Source: Phycisphaerales bacterium
GTDB taxonomy: Bacteria > Planctomycetota > Phycisphaerae > Phycisphaerales > UBA1924
Length of the DNA stretch: 35,324 nucleotides
Assembly (NCBI GenBank): GCA_029260475.1
Contig: JAJDDE010000200.1
Coordinates: 1-35,324, forward strand
Direction of reading: 5' to 3'
Shown: positions 21,232-32,332 of the stretch, piece after piece
Layout: the number at the start of each line of letters is the position of its first letter
Numbering within the stretch: the stretch's first letter is position 1
Program-made: the position numbers and the translations under genes
The notes under the pieces: model-generated
The model's input: only the letters and a program-made list of their open reading frames with translations
Told to the model about the DNA's origin: nothing
The model's database searches: none

Positions 21232-22089
21232 ATGACAGACCCCGCGATCCAGACGGACGCCGCCCGCATCGGCTGCGTGTCGTACATGAACACGCTGCCG
21301 CTCATCGAGGGCCTCGGCAAGCTCGACGACGTGCGCCTCACGCTCACCGCGCCCTCCGGCCTCGCGGGCCTGCTCGCGCAGGGCGAGGTGGACGTCGCGC
21401 TGGTGTCGATCATCGACTACCAGCGCGCCGAAAAACCGCTCGCCCTGCTCCCCTGCGGCATGATCGGTTGCGACGGTCCGACGATGACCGTACGCGTCTT
21501 CTCGCGGGTCGCGCCGGAGAAGATCACCACGCTCCACGCCGACGCGGACAGCCACACCTCGGTAGCGCTGGCGTCGCTGATCCTGATGGGCATGGGCGCA
21601 CCCAAGCCGACGATCGAGCCCTTCGACGTGGACCAGTTCCGTGCGCACAAGAAGGACGGGATCGAGCAGAGCGAAGACGCTTGGCCCGAAGCCATGCTGC
21701 TCATCGGGGACAAGGTGGTGACGGATTCGCCGCCCGCCGTCTGGTACCCGCATCAGATCGACCTGGGCGAGGCGTGGAAGCAGCAGACGGGGTTGCCCTT
21801 CGTGTACGCCGCTTGGATGACGGATCAGGAGCGCGTCGGTGACGAGGTGGTGCGCCACGCCTGCGAGATCCTCGATCGTCAGCGCCGGCACAACCAGACG
21901 CGCCTGGATTGGATCGTGAACCAGCGGGCGCCGAGCCGGGGCTGGCCGCTGGATGCGGCCCGTCACTACCTGCGTTCGCTGCTGCGCTACGAGCTGGCTC
22001 CGCCCTACAAGGCGGGTATCGAGCGGTTCTTCGACATGAGCGCCCAGGCGGGCCTGATCGACGTGCGCCGCCCGACGCGCTGGGCGTAG
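21232..22089 (+). CDS. mqnA: Chorismate dehydratase MqnA (futalosine menaquinone pathway)
   Basis: MqnA converts chorismate to 3-enolpyruvylbenzoate, the first step of the futalosine route to menaquinone. The 285-residue protein has the family start RIGCVSYMNTLPLIEGL, then LTAPSGLAGLLAQGEVDVAL, VSIIDYQ, and DSHTSVALASLIL, which fits the periplasmic-binding-protein-like fold. A later WPEAMLLIGDKVV and IDLGEAWKQQTGLPFVYAAW follow the usual ..LIGD.AL......DLG..W...TGLPFV.A.W pattern. The start ATG at 21232 has no SD. No other mqn genes are in the window. The sigma-like gene follows after 19 bp and is probably co-transcribed. Confidence 0.92.
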   Translation: MTDPAIQTDAARIGCVSYMNTLPLIEGLGKLDDVRLTLTAPSGLAGLLAQGEVDVALVSIIDYQRAEKPLALLPCGMIGCDGPTMTVRVFSRVAPEKITTLHADADSHTSVALASLILMGMGAPKPTIEPFDVDQFRAHKKDGIEQSEDAWPEAMLLIGDKVVTDSPPAVWYPHQIDLGEAWKQQTGLPFVYAAWMTDQERVGDEVVRHACEILDRQRRHNQTRLDWIVNQRAPSRGWPLDAARHYLRSLLRYELAPPYKAGIERFFDMSAQAGLIDVRRPTRWA

Positions 22090-22108
22090 GGCGGGTAGAA
22101 CGGGCACC

Positions 22109-23725
22109 GTGCCCCGCCTCGCCTCCATCTCGCACCCGGCGCTCCGCGCGATCGCGGAGGACCAGCGCTACGCGCCCAAGGCCGCGGCCCTCCGCGCGGT
22201 CGAGCGCATCGAGTCGCTCGCGCAAGAGATCGACTCTGGCGCGTCGTACCCGAGGGATTACATCGTCTTCCGCGTCACGGGCTACCGCCCCTCGGAGCCC
22301 GCGATCGAGCTCGTCGCGGGGCAGGCGTTGCTGGAGGACCTCAGCGCGCTCGCGGAGACCCTCAGCGCCAACGCCCGCCTTGCGGACGCATCGCTCCCCT
22401 CGGGCACGCTGACCGTCGAAGAGCTCCGCGAGCGGTGGGGGGTCTCGCGCCGATCCATCGACCGAGATCGTCGGCGCGGGCTCATCGCGCGACGGGTGCG
22501 CGATGAACTGGGGAGCGAACGGCTGGCGTTCGTGGGCGCGGTCGTCGAGTCCTTCGAGCGCGCGCACGAAGAACGCGACCCCGATCGCGAGCGCAAGCCG
22601 CTACGCCTGACCGAGTCGGAGCGATCGCTGATCCTGTCGCGTGCGGAGCGGTACGAAGAGACGCTCGACATGTCGCGCCCCGCGATCGTGGGGCGACTCG
22701 CATCCAGGCTCGGGCGATCGGTCGGAGCCGTACGACGTGTGCTGGACGAGGGCGACGAGGACGCACGTGAGATGCTGACCGATCGTGTGCGGTCCGTCCT
22801 GCTCCGGAAGTGGGAGCGGGGCGTGCCGATCGAAGACCTCGCGGCGTGCGCACAACGCTCGCGCGCGACGGTACACCGCGTGGTCCTGCGCGAGCGGCTG
22901 AAACGGCTGGAGAGCGTGGGGGACCCGGGGCCTTCGGCCCGGGCGGATGCCGAGTCGGGTGCGCTGGAGGCGCCGATCGCCCAGGCGGGGCTCCGCATCC
23001 CGGTGCCGCAGGGTGTGGAGGGTGTGATGGCCCTCGCAGAAGCGGTGTCGCACGCGCCGGAGGCCGAGGAGCGTGCCTTCGCGCTCGCCTCCCGGGCGGC
23101 GTGGAGGCGTTGCTTCACGCTCGTCCGGACGCTGCCGCAGGACGCTCCGCCCGCGCAGCTCGTGGACCGGGCGGAGACGGATGCGCGATGGGCGGGCGTG
23201 CTGCGCGTGCGGCTGGTGTGGTTCGCGTTGCCGATGATCGTGCGCACGATCGAGGACCGGGCGGAGCAGGCGTTGCCCGAACTGCCCTCGGGCACCGCGA
23301 TGCGACTGGTCGAGGGGTGCATGGCTCTGGCGGCGGTGTCGGCAGCCGGGTACGACGCCTCGCGGGCGGGGCGTCTTGCGGGGCGCGCGTCCCTGGGTGT
23401 TGATCGGTTTATCGAGAAGGAGCTGGGGCAGGAGCGCCGGCTGACCGCCTCGGGCACGGCGCGTCAGCGGCGGACGATCGAGGTCGGGGGGTGGCGTGCG
23501 AAGACACTGCTGGGCGGAGAGCTCGATCCGGTGCTCGGATGGCTGCTGAAGGGTCTCGACCGCCTGAGCCCCGAGGCGCGATCTCGCATCGAAGCCCGCT
23601 ACGGGCTCGCCGGCGATCGCCCCCGCACCGTCGCGGAACTCGCCGAGATCGAGGGCGTCGGGGTGCGCGCGATGTGGGTGTCGCTGCGCCGGTCGATCCG
23701 AGTGGCGCGGGGCGAGCGGGCGTAG
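22109..23725 (+). CDS. Multi-HTH protein resembling a divergent sigma-70-type factor
   Basis: I do not recognise a named family. The 538-residue protein starts with GTG at 22109 and has several helix-turn-helix candidates. Residues 101-130 include TVEELRERWGVSRRSIDRDR. Residues 188-213 include PAIVGRLASRLGRSVGAVRR. Residues 226-267 include GVPIEDLAACAQRSRATVHR. The C-terminal 53 residues (LSPEARSRIEARYGLAGDRP, RTVAELAEIEGVGVRAMWVS, LRRSIRVA) closely follow sigma region 4 (LP.RER.VL..RYGL...RTL.EIG..LGVSRERVRQIE..AL.KLR). A middle stretch (GYDASRAGRLAGRASLGVDR and after) may correspond to region 2. Arg is abundant, with no signal peptide or membrane span. It is probably a DNA-binding regulator. 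It lies 19 bp behind mqnA and 28 bp before trkH. Confidence 0.6.
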   Translation: MPRLASISHPALRAIAEDQRYAPKAAALRAVERIESLAQEIDSGASYPRDYIVFRVTGYRPSEPAIELVAGQALLEDLSALAETLSANARLADASLPSGTLTVEELRERWGVSRRSIDRDRRRGLIARRVRDELGSERLAFVGAVVESFERAHEERDPDRERKPLRLTESERSLILSRAERYEETLDMSRPAIVGRLASRLGRSVGAVRRVLDEGDEDAREMLTDRVRSVLLRKWERGVPIEDLAACAQRSRATVHRVVLRERLKRLESVGDPGPSARADAESGALEAPIAQAGLRIPVPQGVEGVMALAEAVSHAPEAEERAFALASRAAWRRCFTLVRTLPQDAPPAQLVDRAETDARWAGVLRVRLVWFALPMIVRTIEDRAEQALPELPSGTAMRLVEGCMALAAVSAAGYDASRAGRLAGRASLGVDRFIEKELGQERRLTASGTARQRRTIEVGGWRAKTLLGGELDPVLGWLLKGLDRLSPEARSRIEARYGLAGDRPRTVAELAEIEGVGVRAMWVSLRRSIRVARGERA

Positions 23726-23740
23726 GGCAGCACGAGGCGG

Positions 23741-23746
23741 TATCGT
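23741..23746 (+). promoter_or_regulatory. Possible -10 element before trkH
   Basis: TATCGT ends seven bases before the ATG at 23754; no SD is visible. This is the same arrangement as before mqnA and the LON-domain gene and fits a leaderless start. Confidence 0.35.
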
Positions 23747-23753
23747 CGCGTCT

Positions 23754-25532
23754 ATGGGCGGTGCTCGCGGATCGATGCCGATACTTGGTTCCAGCGCGAT
23801 CGAGAGCGTGATCTCCTCACCCGCGCGCACGCTTATCGCCCTGGGCACCAACGTCCCGACACTGCTCGACATCGGCTGGCGCGAGCCGCTGCTGGACCCC
23901 GCGCTGCTCTGGGGGGTGCAGATCGCGCTGCTCGTCTCGTACGTCGTACTGCTCGTGCGTCAGCTCAAGAACATGCGCTCGAGCGATCGTGCCGGAGTGC
24001 TCCGCGTGATCCGACCCGAGGTCGTCTTCGCGGGGCTCGGGCTCGTGCTGTTCTTCATGGCGCCGCTCCTCAAAGTGATGTGTGCGCTGCTCCTGATCGC
24101 GCATCTGGCGCGATCGTTCCTGCGCCTGGTACAGCTCAGCGTGCCCCCGGGGCTTGTGTTCTTGGGTTCGTTCGTGTCGCTGGTGGCGCTGGGCACGCTC
24201 GCGCTGCTCTTGCCCGCCGCGACGCCCGATGGGCAGCCGATCACGGTCGTTGACGCGGCGTTCACGATCGCGAGCGCGATCTCGCAGACCGGCCTTGTGG
24301 TGCGTGACACCGGCACCGGGTTCACGCGGTTCGGTCAGGTGGTGATCCTTATATGGATCCAGATCGGCGCTCTGGGCGTGATCGTCTTCGGGGCGCTGCT
24401 CGTGAACGTGCTCGGTTCGCACTTCGGGCTCCGGGCGACGAAGACGATCGCCGAGGGCACCGAGCAGGGCTGGTCGGGGCAGCTCTCGCTCCAGCGTCTC
24501 GTGACGTTCATCATCGTGTTCACCCACCTGGTCGAGCTGATCGGGGCCGCGATCCTCTACTTTGGCTGGCCCGAGACCTGGCCCGGCATGCCCTCGGACA
24601 TGACGAGCAACGCGGACCGCGCGTACCACGCGGTTTTCTTCTCCGTCAGCGCCTTCTGCAACGCGGGGTTCGTGACGACGAGCGATTCGCTGGTGTCGCT
24701 GCGCACGCACTGGACGTCGCACACCCTGATCGTGCCGCTGATCGTGCTGGGCTCGATCGGGTTCCCGGTGCTCGACGACATGCGCCGGGTCGTCTGGGAT
24801 CGCGTGCGGGGCGTCCGCGTGACACCCGCGGGTGCCCTGGTTCGTCTCAACCTGAACACCAAGATCGTGCTCGCGACGACGCTCGCGCTGTACCTCATCG
24901 GGTTCACCTTCGTCTTCGTGAGCGAGGTCTTCCCGGTCGCCGAGAGCATTGTGACCGTGGACCCGGGCGTCGCGGCTCTCGACGCGCACTTCATGAATAT
25001 CAACCGCACCGCGGGCTTCAACACGCTGCCGGTGCAGGACATGGGGATGCTCGCGCACCTCGGGCTCATCTTCCTGATGTTCGTGGGCGGCTCGCCCGGC
25101 TCGGTCGCGGGCGGGATCAAGGTGATGGTGCTCGCGGTGCTCGTCCTCACCGTGTGGTCCACGCTGCGCGGGCGCCCCTCCACGACCGTCTTCGGGCGCA
25201 CGATCCCGGACACCATCGTCCGCAAAAGCGCCGCGCTCATCGTGCTCGCGCTCATCATCGTGCTGGGCGGCACCGGGTTGCTCGTGGTCGGGGGCACGAA
25301 CGGCGAGCACTCGCTGGAAACGCTGCTCTTCGAGGTCTCCTCGGCGCTCGGCACCTGCGGGCTGTCCCTGAGCGTGACACAGGACCTCACCGGTTTCGGG
25401 AAGATCGTCATCTCCGTCGTCATGTTCCTCGGGCGGGTCGGGCCGCTCGCGGTCATCGCCGCTCTGGTGGGTTCGTCGAACAGACGCAGCGTGCAGTACG
25501 AGTACGCATCCGAAGACGTGGTCATCTATTGA
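23754..25532 (+). CDS. trkH: TrkH/KtrB-type potassium uptake membrane subunit
   Basis: This is a potassium-translocating subunit in the inner membrane, 592 residues with many hydrophobic segments. The four pore-loop filters of the family are visible in order: ISQTGLVV, FCNAGFVTT, NRTAGFNTLP and LGTCGLSLS, each with the filter glycine. The linkers also fit, as in FMFVGGSPGSVAGGIKV and SVVMFLGRVGPLAVIAAL. The N-terminal 100 residues hold two or three extra hydrophobic segments before the first pore module. The partner regulatory subunit (TrkA/KtrA with an RCK domain) is not in the window, so Trk and Ktr types cannot be separated by context. The 5-FCL gene follows after 10 bp, so the two are likely co-transcribed. 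Confidence 0.92.
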   Translation: MGGARGSMPILGSSAIESVISSPARTLIALGTNVPTLLDIGWREPLLDPALLWGVQIALLVSYVVLLVRQLKNMRSSDRAGVLRVIRPEVVFAGLGLVLFFMAPLLKVMCALLLIAHLARSFLRLVQLSVPPGLVFLGSFVSLVALGTLALLLPAATPDGQPITVVDAAFTIASAISQTGLVVRDTGTGFTRFGQVVILIWIQIGALGVIVFGALLVNVLGSHFGLRATKTIAEGTEQGWSGQLSLQRLVTFIIVFTHLVELIGAAILYFGWPETWPGMPSDMTSNADRAYHAVFFSVSAFCNAGFVTTSDSLVSLRTHWTSHTLIVPLIVLGSIGFPVLDDMRRVVWDRVRGVRVTPAGALVRLNLNTKIVLATTLALYLIGFTFVFVSEVFPVAESIVTVDPGVAALDAHFMNINRTAGFNTLPVQDMGMLAHLGLIFLMFVGGSPGSVAGGIKVMVLAVLVLTVWSTLRGRPSTTVFGRTIPDTIVRKSAALIVLALIIVLGGTGLLVVGGTNGEHSLETLLFEVSSALGTCGLSLSVTQDLTGFGKIVISVVMFLGRVGPLAVIAALVGSSNRRSVQYEYASEDVVIY

Positions 25533-25542
25533 GACGGGGCCC

Positions 25543-26112
25543 ATGAGCGAGAACATGATCAAGTCGTCGATCCGCGCCGAGGTGCGGGCGCGCCTCGAGG
25601 AGATCGGCGAGCCCGAGCGTCTCCGACGTGCCACGCTGCTGCCCCCAAAGATGCGCGAGGTCAGCGCCTTCGGCGCGCGCCCGGGCAGCGTGATGGGGTA
25701 TCTCGCCTACGGCACCGAACTGGATGTTTCGCCCGTCTTCTGGCTGGCGTGGTCGTACCTGCACGGGGTGTGCGTGCCGCGGACGGATTGGGAGGCAAAG
25801 CGGATCACGCCCGTGAAGTACACACCCGGCTGCGCGATCGAACGCGGATCTCACGGCGTGCCCGAGGTGGTCGGCGGGGAGCCGGTCCCGGACGAGTCGG
25901 TGGTGATCGTGCTCGTACCCGGGGTGGCCTTCGATCGAGATGGCAACCGCCTGGGACGCGGGGGCGGGTTCTACGACCGGCTCCTCGAGCGTCTCGCGGA
26001 GTGTGGGAGCGCCCGCCCGGTCTTTGTCGGGGTGTGTTTCGCCGAACAGGTCATCGAGGACATCCCGGTGGAGCAGCACGATGTGCGCATGGACTCGGTG
26101 ATCGCGGTCTGA
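25543..26112 (+). CDS. fau: 5-formyltetrahydrofolate cyclo-ligase
   Basis: This enzyme uses ATP to convert 5-formyl-THF to 5,10-methenyl-THF and so returns a storage folate to the one-carbon pool. The 189-residue protein has the usual size and the diagnostic VPGVAFDRDGNRLGRGGGFYDRLL stretch (seen at about 126-149), where GRGGGFYD forms the nucleotide and substrate site. An upstream region with LHGVCVPRT and MGYLAYGTELDVSP fits the family's ..V..Y....EVDT.. segment. The C-terminus, IPVEQHDVRMDSVIAV, matches the ending P...HD..VD.V.T. The N-terminal usual LR (K/R) segment is shortened (KSSIRAEVRARLEEI). It lies 10 bp behind trkH. The identification is secure. Confidence 0.93.
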   Translation: MSENMIKSSIRAEVRARLEEIGEPERLRRATLLPPKMREVSAFGARPGSVMGYLAYGTELDVSPVFWLAWSYLHGVCVPRTDWEAKRITPVKYTPGCAIERGSHGVPEVVGGEPVPDESVVIVLVPGVAFDRDGNRLGRGGGFYDRLLERLAECGSARPVFVGVCFAEQVIEDIPVEQHDVRMDSVIAV

Positions 26113-26157
26113 GCGCCGCATCCTTGATGGTTGGCGGTCTCGCCCGATCGGGGCCGA

Positions 26158-26163
26158 TAGAGT
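26158..26163 (+). promoter_or_regulatory. Possible -10 for the L,D-transpeptidase gene
   Basis: TAGAGT fits TANNNT, with an expected leader of about 70 bases before the ATG at 26239, which has a real SD (GGAGGTG at 26226-26232). No clear -35 is seen. Confidence 0.25.
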
Positions 26164-26238
26164 CTGTTGATCCGCGCCCCGTGAGGCGCGGGTGTGTCAT
26201 GGTTGGATCTCAGCATCCCCGGAACCGGAGGTGGGCGA

Positions 26239-30242
<4,004 letters not shown>

Positions 30243-30258
30243 TGGGGGTGCGTTCCAC

Positions 30259-30990
30259 ATGAAGCGGCGTTCTATACAGGTGGTGCGATCCGCGATCGGC
30301 GTGCTGCTCTTCGGATTGGTGCTACAGGCGGGGTTGATTTGGCGTGGCGTTTGGCAGGATGCGCATGATCGAGTACATGCGCCGCGCACGGTCAATGAGC
30401 AGTATGGCACGGTGTTTCTAGAGGATGGCGGTCGAGTCAACATCACATTCGTCGGGCGCGATCGTGCCTTGTATGGCGGGTTGAGGATCGTTCTCGCTTT
30501 GGGAGAGAGCGGTTCGCTCGCGCCGATCAACGATTTCACGCTCGATCCGAGCGTCGTTGACCTGGTCCGCAGTTCTGAGGGCTCGTTCTCGCCGCGCGAC
30601 TTCGTTGAACACGAGTGTTGGCTGCGCCGGGTGGACTACGGATGGCCGCTGCGGTGTGCCCGTGCGCAATCGGGATTCGTGCTACAGAGTGACATGCGCC
30701 CCGGGCCGGAAAAGACGGTCCGGGGTGTGCTGGCAGCGAAGTCGCTCGACGGGACATTGTTCCCTCCATCGCGTCTGCCGAAGGTCATCCCCGCGGTCGA
30801 GTCGCCGCTGAACCTGCTCGCCAACGCGGTGCTGCTGGGCGCGCCCGCGTACGCACTGCTCTGGCGACTTCCGTTGATCGCTTTCGGTTGGGTCCGGCGG
30901 CGCATCCGGCGCTCGGCGGGGCGATGCGCGGTGTGTGGCTACGAGCTGGATAGCCGCGGGGGGCATCCTTGCCCCGAGTGCGGGGCGTGA
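30259..30990 (+). CDS. Membrane protein with C-terminal zinc ribbon
   Basis: I recognise no named family. The 243-residue protein has one hydrophobic helix at the N-terminus (about 11-30, AIGVLLFGLVLQAGLIW), a long extracytoplasmic-looking region of about 145 residues, a second hydrophobic stretch (about 190-210, NLLANAVLLGAPAYALLW), a basic segment (VRRRIRRSAGRC) and a four-cysteine ribbon CAVCGYELDSRGGHPCPECG at the very end. The ribbon matches the two in the 20484-21155 protein. Codon use is less GC-biased than in its neighbours (more ATT, TTG, GTT), and no SD is obvious. It starts 16 bp after gyrB and ends only three bases from mrpG, which is convergent. It is likely real; function unknown. 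Confidence 0.7.
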   Translation: MKRRSIQVVRSAIGVLLFGLVLQAGLIWRGVWQDAHDRVHAPRTVNEQYGTVFLEDGGRVNITFVGRDRALYGGLRIVLALGESGSLAPINDFTLDPSVVDLVRSSEGSFSPRDFVEHECWLRRVDYGWPLRCARAQSGFVLQSDMRPGPEKTVRGVLAAKSLDGTLFPPSRLPKVIPAVESPLNLLANAVLLGAPAYALLWRLPLIAFGWVRRRIRRSAGRCAVCGYELDSRGGHPCPECGA

Positions 30991-30993
30991 AGA

Positions 30994-31455
30994 TCAATCC
31001 TCGAGCGAACCGCCGGCGATGAGCTCGGCGCGTTGGCGCACTACGCCCGCGTAGATCTCGTTTTCTTCTGTCGGTGTGGCGCTGAGGGCGTGCGTCTCGG
31101 GGTCGTAGCAGCCCTTGAGGTCGTCGTGCGCGGTGCGGTCCCAGATGGGCGCGCCGACGAAGTAGGCGGCCCGCCCGATGAGGTGTCCGGACACGGGCGC
31201 GGTTAGGAAGATGAAGGCGACGACGAGCAGCGACTGGGCCGCGATCGCGAGGCTGCCGAAGTGGATCGCGCAGGCGATGATGAGGCAGCCGACGCCCAGC
31301 GTGCCGCCCTTGGTGGAGGCCTGCATGCGGGTGTAGACGTCGGGTAGGCGGACCATGCCGATGGCGGTGACGAGGTTGAAGAAGACCCCGAGGATCACGA
31401 GCGTGCCGACGGCGCCGGTGGAGACGGTCTGGAAGAAGCTGTCGTAGTCGAACAT
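30994..31455 (-). CDS. mrpG: Mrp antiporter subunit MrpG
   Basis: This is the small membrane subunit of the multisubunit Na+/H+ antiporter. The 153-residue protein has three hydrophobic segments in the first 90 residues (VGTLVILGVFFNLVTAIGM; LGVGCLIIACAIHFG; QSLLVVAFIFLTAPVSGHLI). The MnhG/PhaG core RLPDVYTRMQASTKGGTLGV matches the family's GLLRLPDVYTRLHAATK. After APVSGHLIGRAAY comes an unusually long charged tail of about 50 residues (with CYDPETHALS) that typical MrpG of about 110-120 residues lacks. The ATG at 31455 has AAAGGAA upstream. It is the last gene of the operon, 11 bp behind mrpF. Confidence 0.9.
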   Translation of the reverse strand: MFDYDSFFQTVSTGAVGTLVILGVFFNLVTAIGMVRLPDVYTRMQASTKGGTLGVGCLIIACAIHFGSLAIAAQSLLVVAFIFLTAPVSGHLIGRAAYFVGAPIWDRTAHDDLKGCYDPETHALSATPTEENEIYAGVVRQRAELIAGGSLED

Positions 31456-31466
31456 CGCGGGTTCCT

Positions 31467-31856
31467 TTACGGGCGTGCTCGCCGCTCGAGGAAGAGGGCG
31501 TAGGCGGTGGTGCCCAGGAAGAGGATCAGGGCGACGACGATCGCGACAACGATGAGGCCCGCGCGCTGCGTCGCCATCGCGTAGACCGCGATCGACGCGA
31601 CGCAGATGTTGGCCACCACGTCGAGGGAGACGACGCGGTCGGGGACGTTGGGCCCGATGACCACGCGCCCGACGCTCAGCGCCATCGAGAGCGCCAGGCC
31701 CACGAGCGCGATCGTGAAGACCCACGCGATGGGTTCGTGCGAGTAGGGCAGCAGCAGGATGGTCGCCTGCTCGGCGGCGTGGTGCGCCGCCTCGTGGGCG
31801 CCCTGCGCGACGGCGTGGGTTACGTCCGGGGCGTGGGGGTCGGTGGCGGGGCTCAT
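31467..31856 (-). CDS. mrpF: Mrp antiporter subunit MrpF
   Basis: This is a small membrane subunit of the Mrp complex. The 129-residue protein has an N-terminal Ala/His-rich extension (THAVAQGAHEAAHHAAEQAT) before the family's three spans. The conserved core RVVIGPNVPDRVVSLDVVAN matches the MrpF pattern R...GPT..DRV.ALD. The usual MrpF has about 85-95 residues, so the extension is additional; it lies before the first membrane span and might bind metal through its histidines, but that is only a guess. Its start overlaps the mrpE stop (ATGA), indicating translational coupling. mrpG follows after 11 bp. Confidence 0.92.
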   Translation of the reverse strand: MSPATDPHAPDVTHAVAQGAHEAAHHAAEQATILLLPYSHEPIAWVFTIALVGLALSMALSVGRVVIGPNVPDRVVSLDVVANICVASIAVYAMATQRAGLIVVAIVVALILFLGTTAYALFLERRARP

Positions 31857-32329
31857 GCGAAGATCTCCAGGAGCCGGCGCTCGAAGCCGTTCTTGATCTC
31901 GGCGCGGACCGCGTCGGGGTCATCGACGTGCATGCAGTGGATGAACATCGTGCTGCGGTCGTCGGAGATGTCCAGGGTGAGCGTGCCGGGCGTCAGGGTG
32001 ACGGAGTTGGCGAGGATCGTGAGGGCCGCGTCGGGCATCGGCTCGACGGGCACCGCGATGATCCCGGGGCGCATGCGGCTCTTGGGGCCCAGCGTGAAGC
32101 CGACGACGCGGACGTTCGCGATGATGAGCTCGCGCAGGAAGTAGATCGTGTAGCTGACGCACTTGGTTGTCTTCCCAAAGTACGCGCTCGCGTTGCGGTG
32201 CCGCCCCCACGCCACCGCGAGGGCGGCGTAGGCGAGCCCGAACCCGATGACGAAGTTCATCGGCTCGAAGGGGCCGATGGAGATCGTCCACACACAGGCG
32301 AGGATGATGTTGAGCAGGAACGCGCCCAT
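31853..32329 (-). CDS. mrpE: Mrp antiporter subunit MrpE
   Basis: This is a membrane subunit required for assembly or activity of the Mrp antiporter. The 158-residue protein has two N-terminal hydrophobic segments (LLNIILACVWTISIG; FVIGFGLAYAALAVAWG), then YTIYFLRELIIANVRVVGFT, which corresponds to the family's ....F..ELI.SNI.V pattern. SVTLTPGTLTLDISDDRSTM follows, matching the conserved ITLTPGTLT.D, and then FIHCMHVDDPDA. The size is normal. The ATG is three bases behind the mrpD stop, and the stop overlaps the mrpF start by four bases. Confidence 0.93.
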   Translation of the reverse strand: MGAFLLNIILACVWTISIGPFEPMNFVIGFGLAYAALAVAWGRHRNASAYFGKTTKCVSYTIYFLRELIIANVRVVGFTLGPKSRMRPGIIAVPVEPMPDAALTILANSVTLTPGTLTLDISDDRSTMFIHCMHVDDPDAVRAEIKNGFERRLLEIFA

Positions 32330-32332
32330 GGG

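Noticed and set aside
22109-23725. Reading the multi-HTH gene as a standard primary sigma factor
   Set aside because: The region 2 core motifs for promoter melting are not recognisable and the N-terminal half is unlike RpoD, so only sigma-like is claimed.
30994-31923. 309-residue minus-strand frame giving mrpG a long N-terminus
   Set aside because: The upstream part overlaps mrpF in another frame and is Arg/Pro-rich shadow sequence. The conserved MrpG start is the ATG at 31455.
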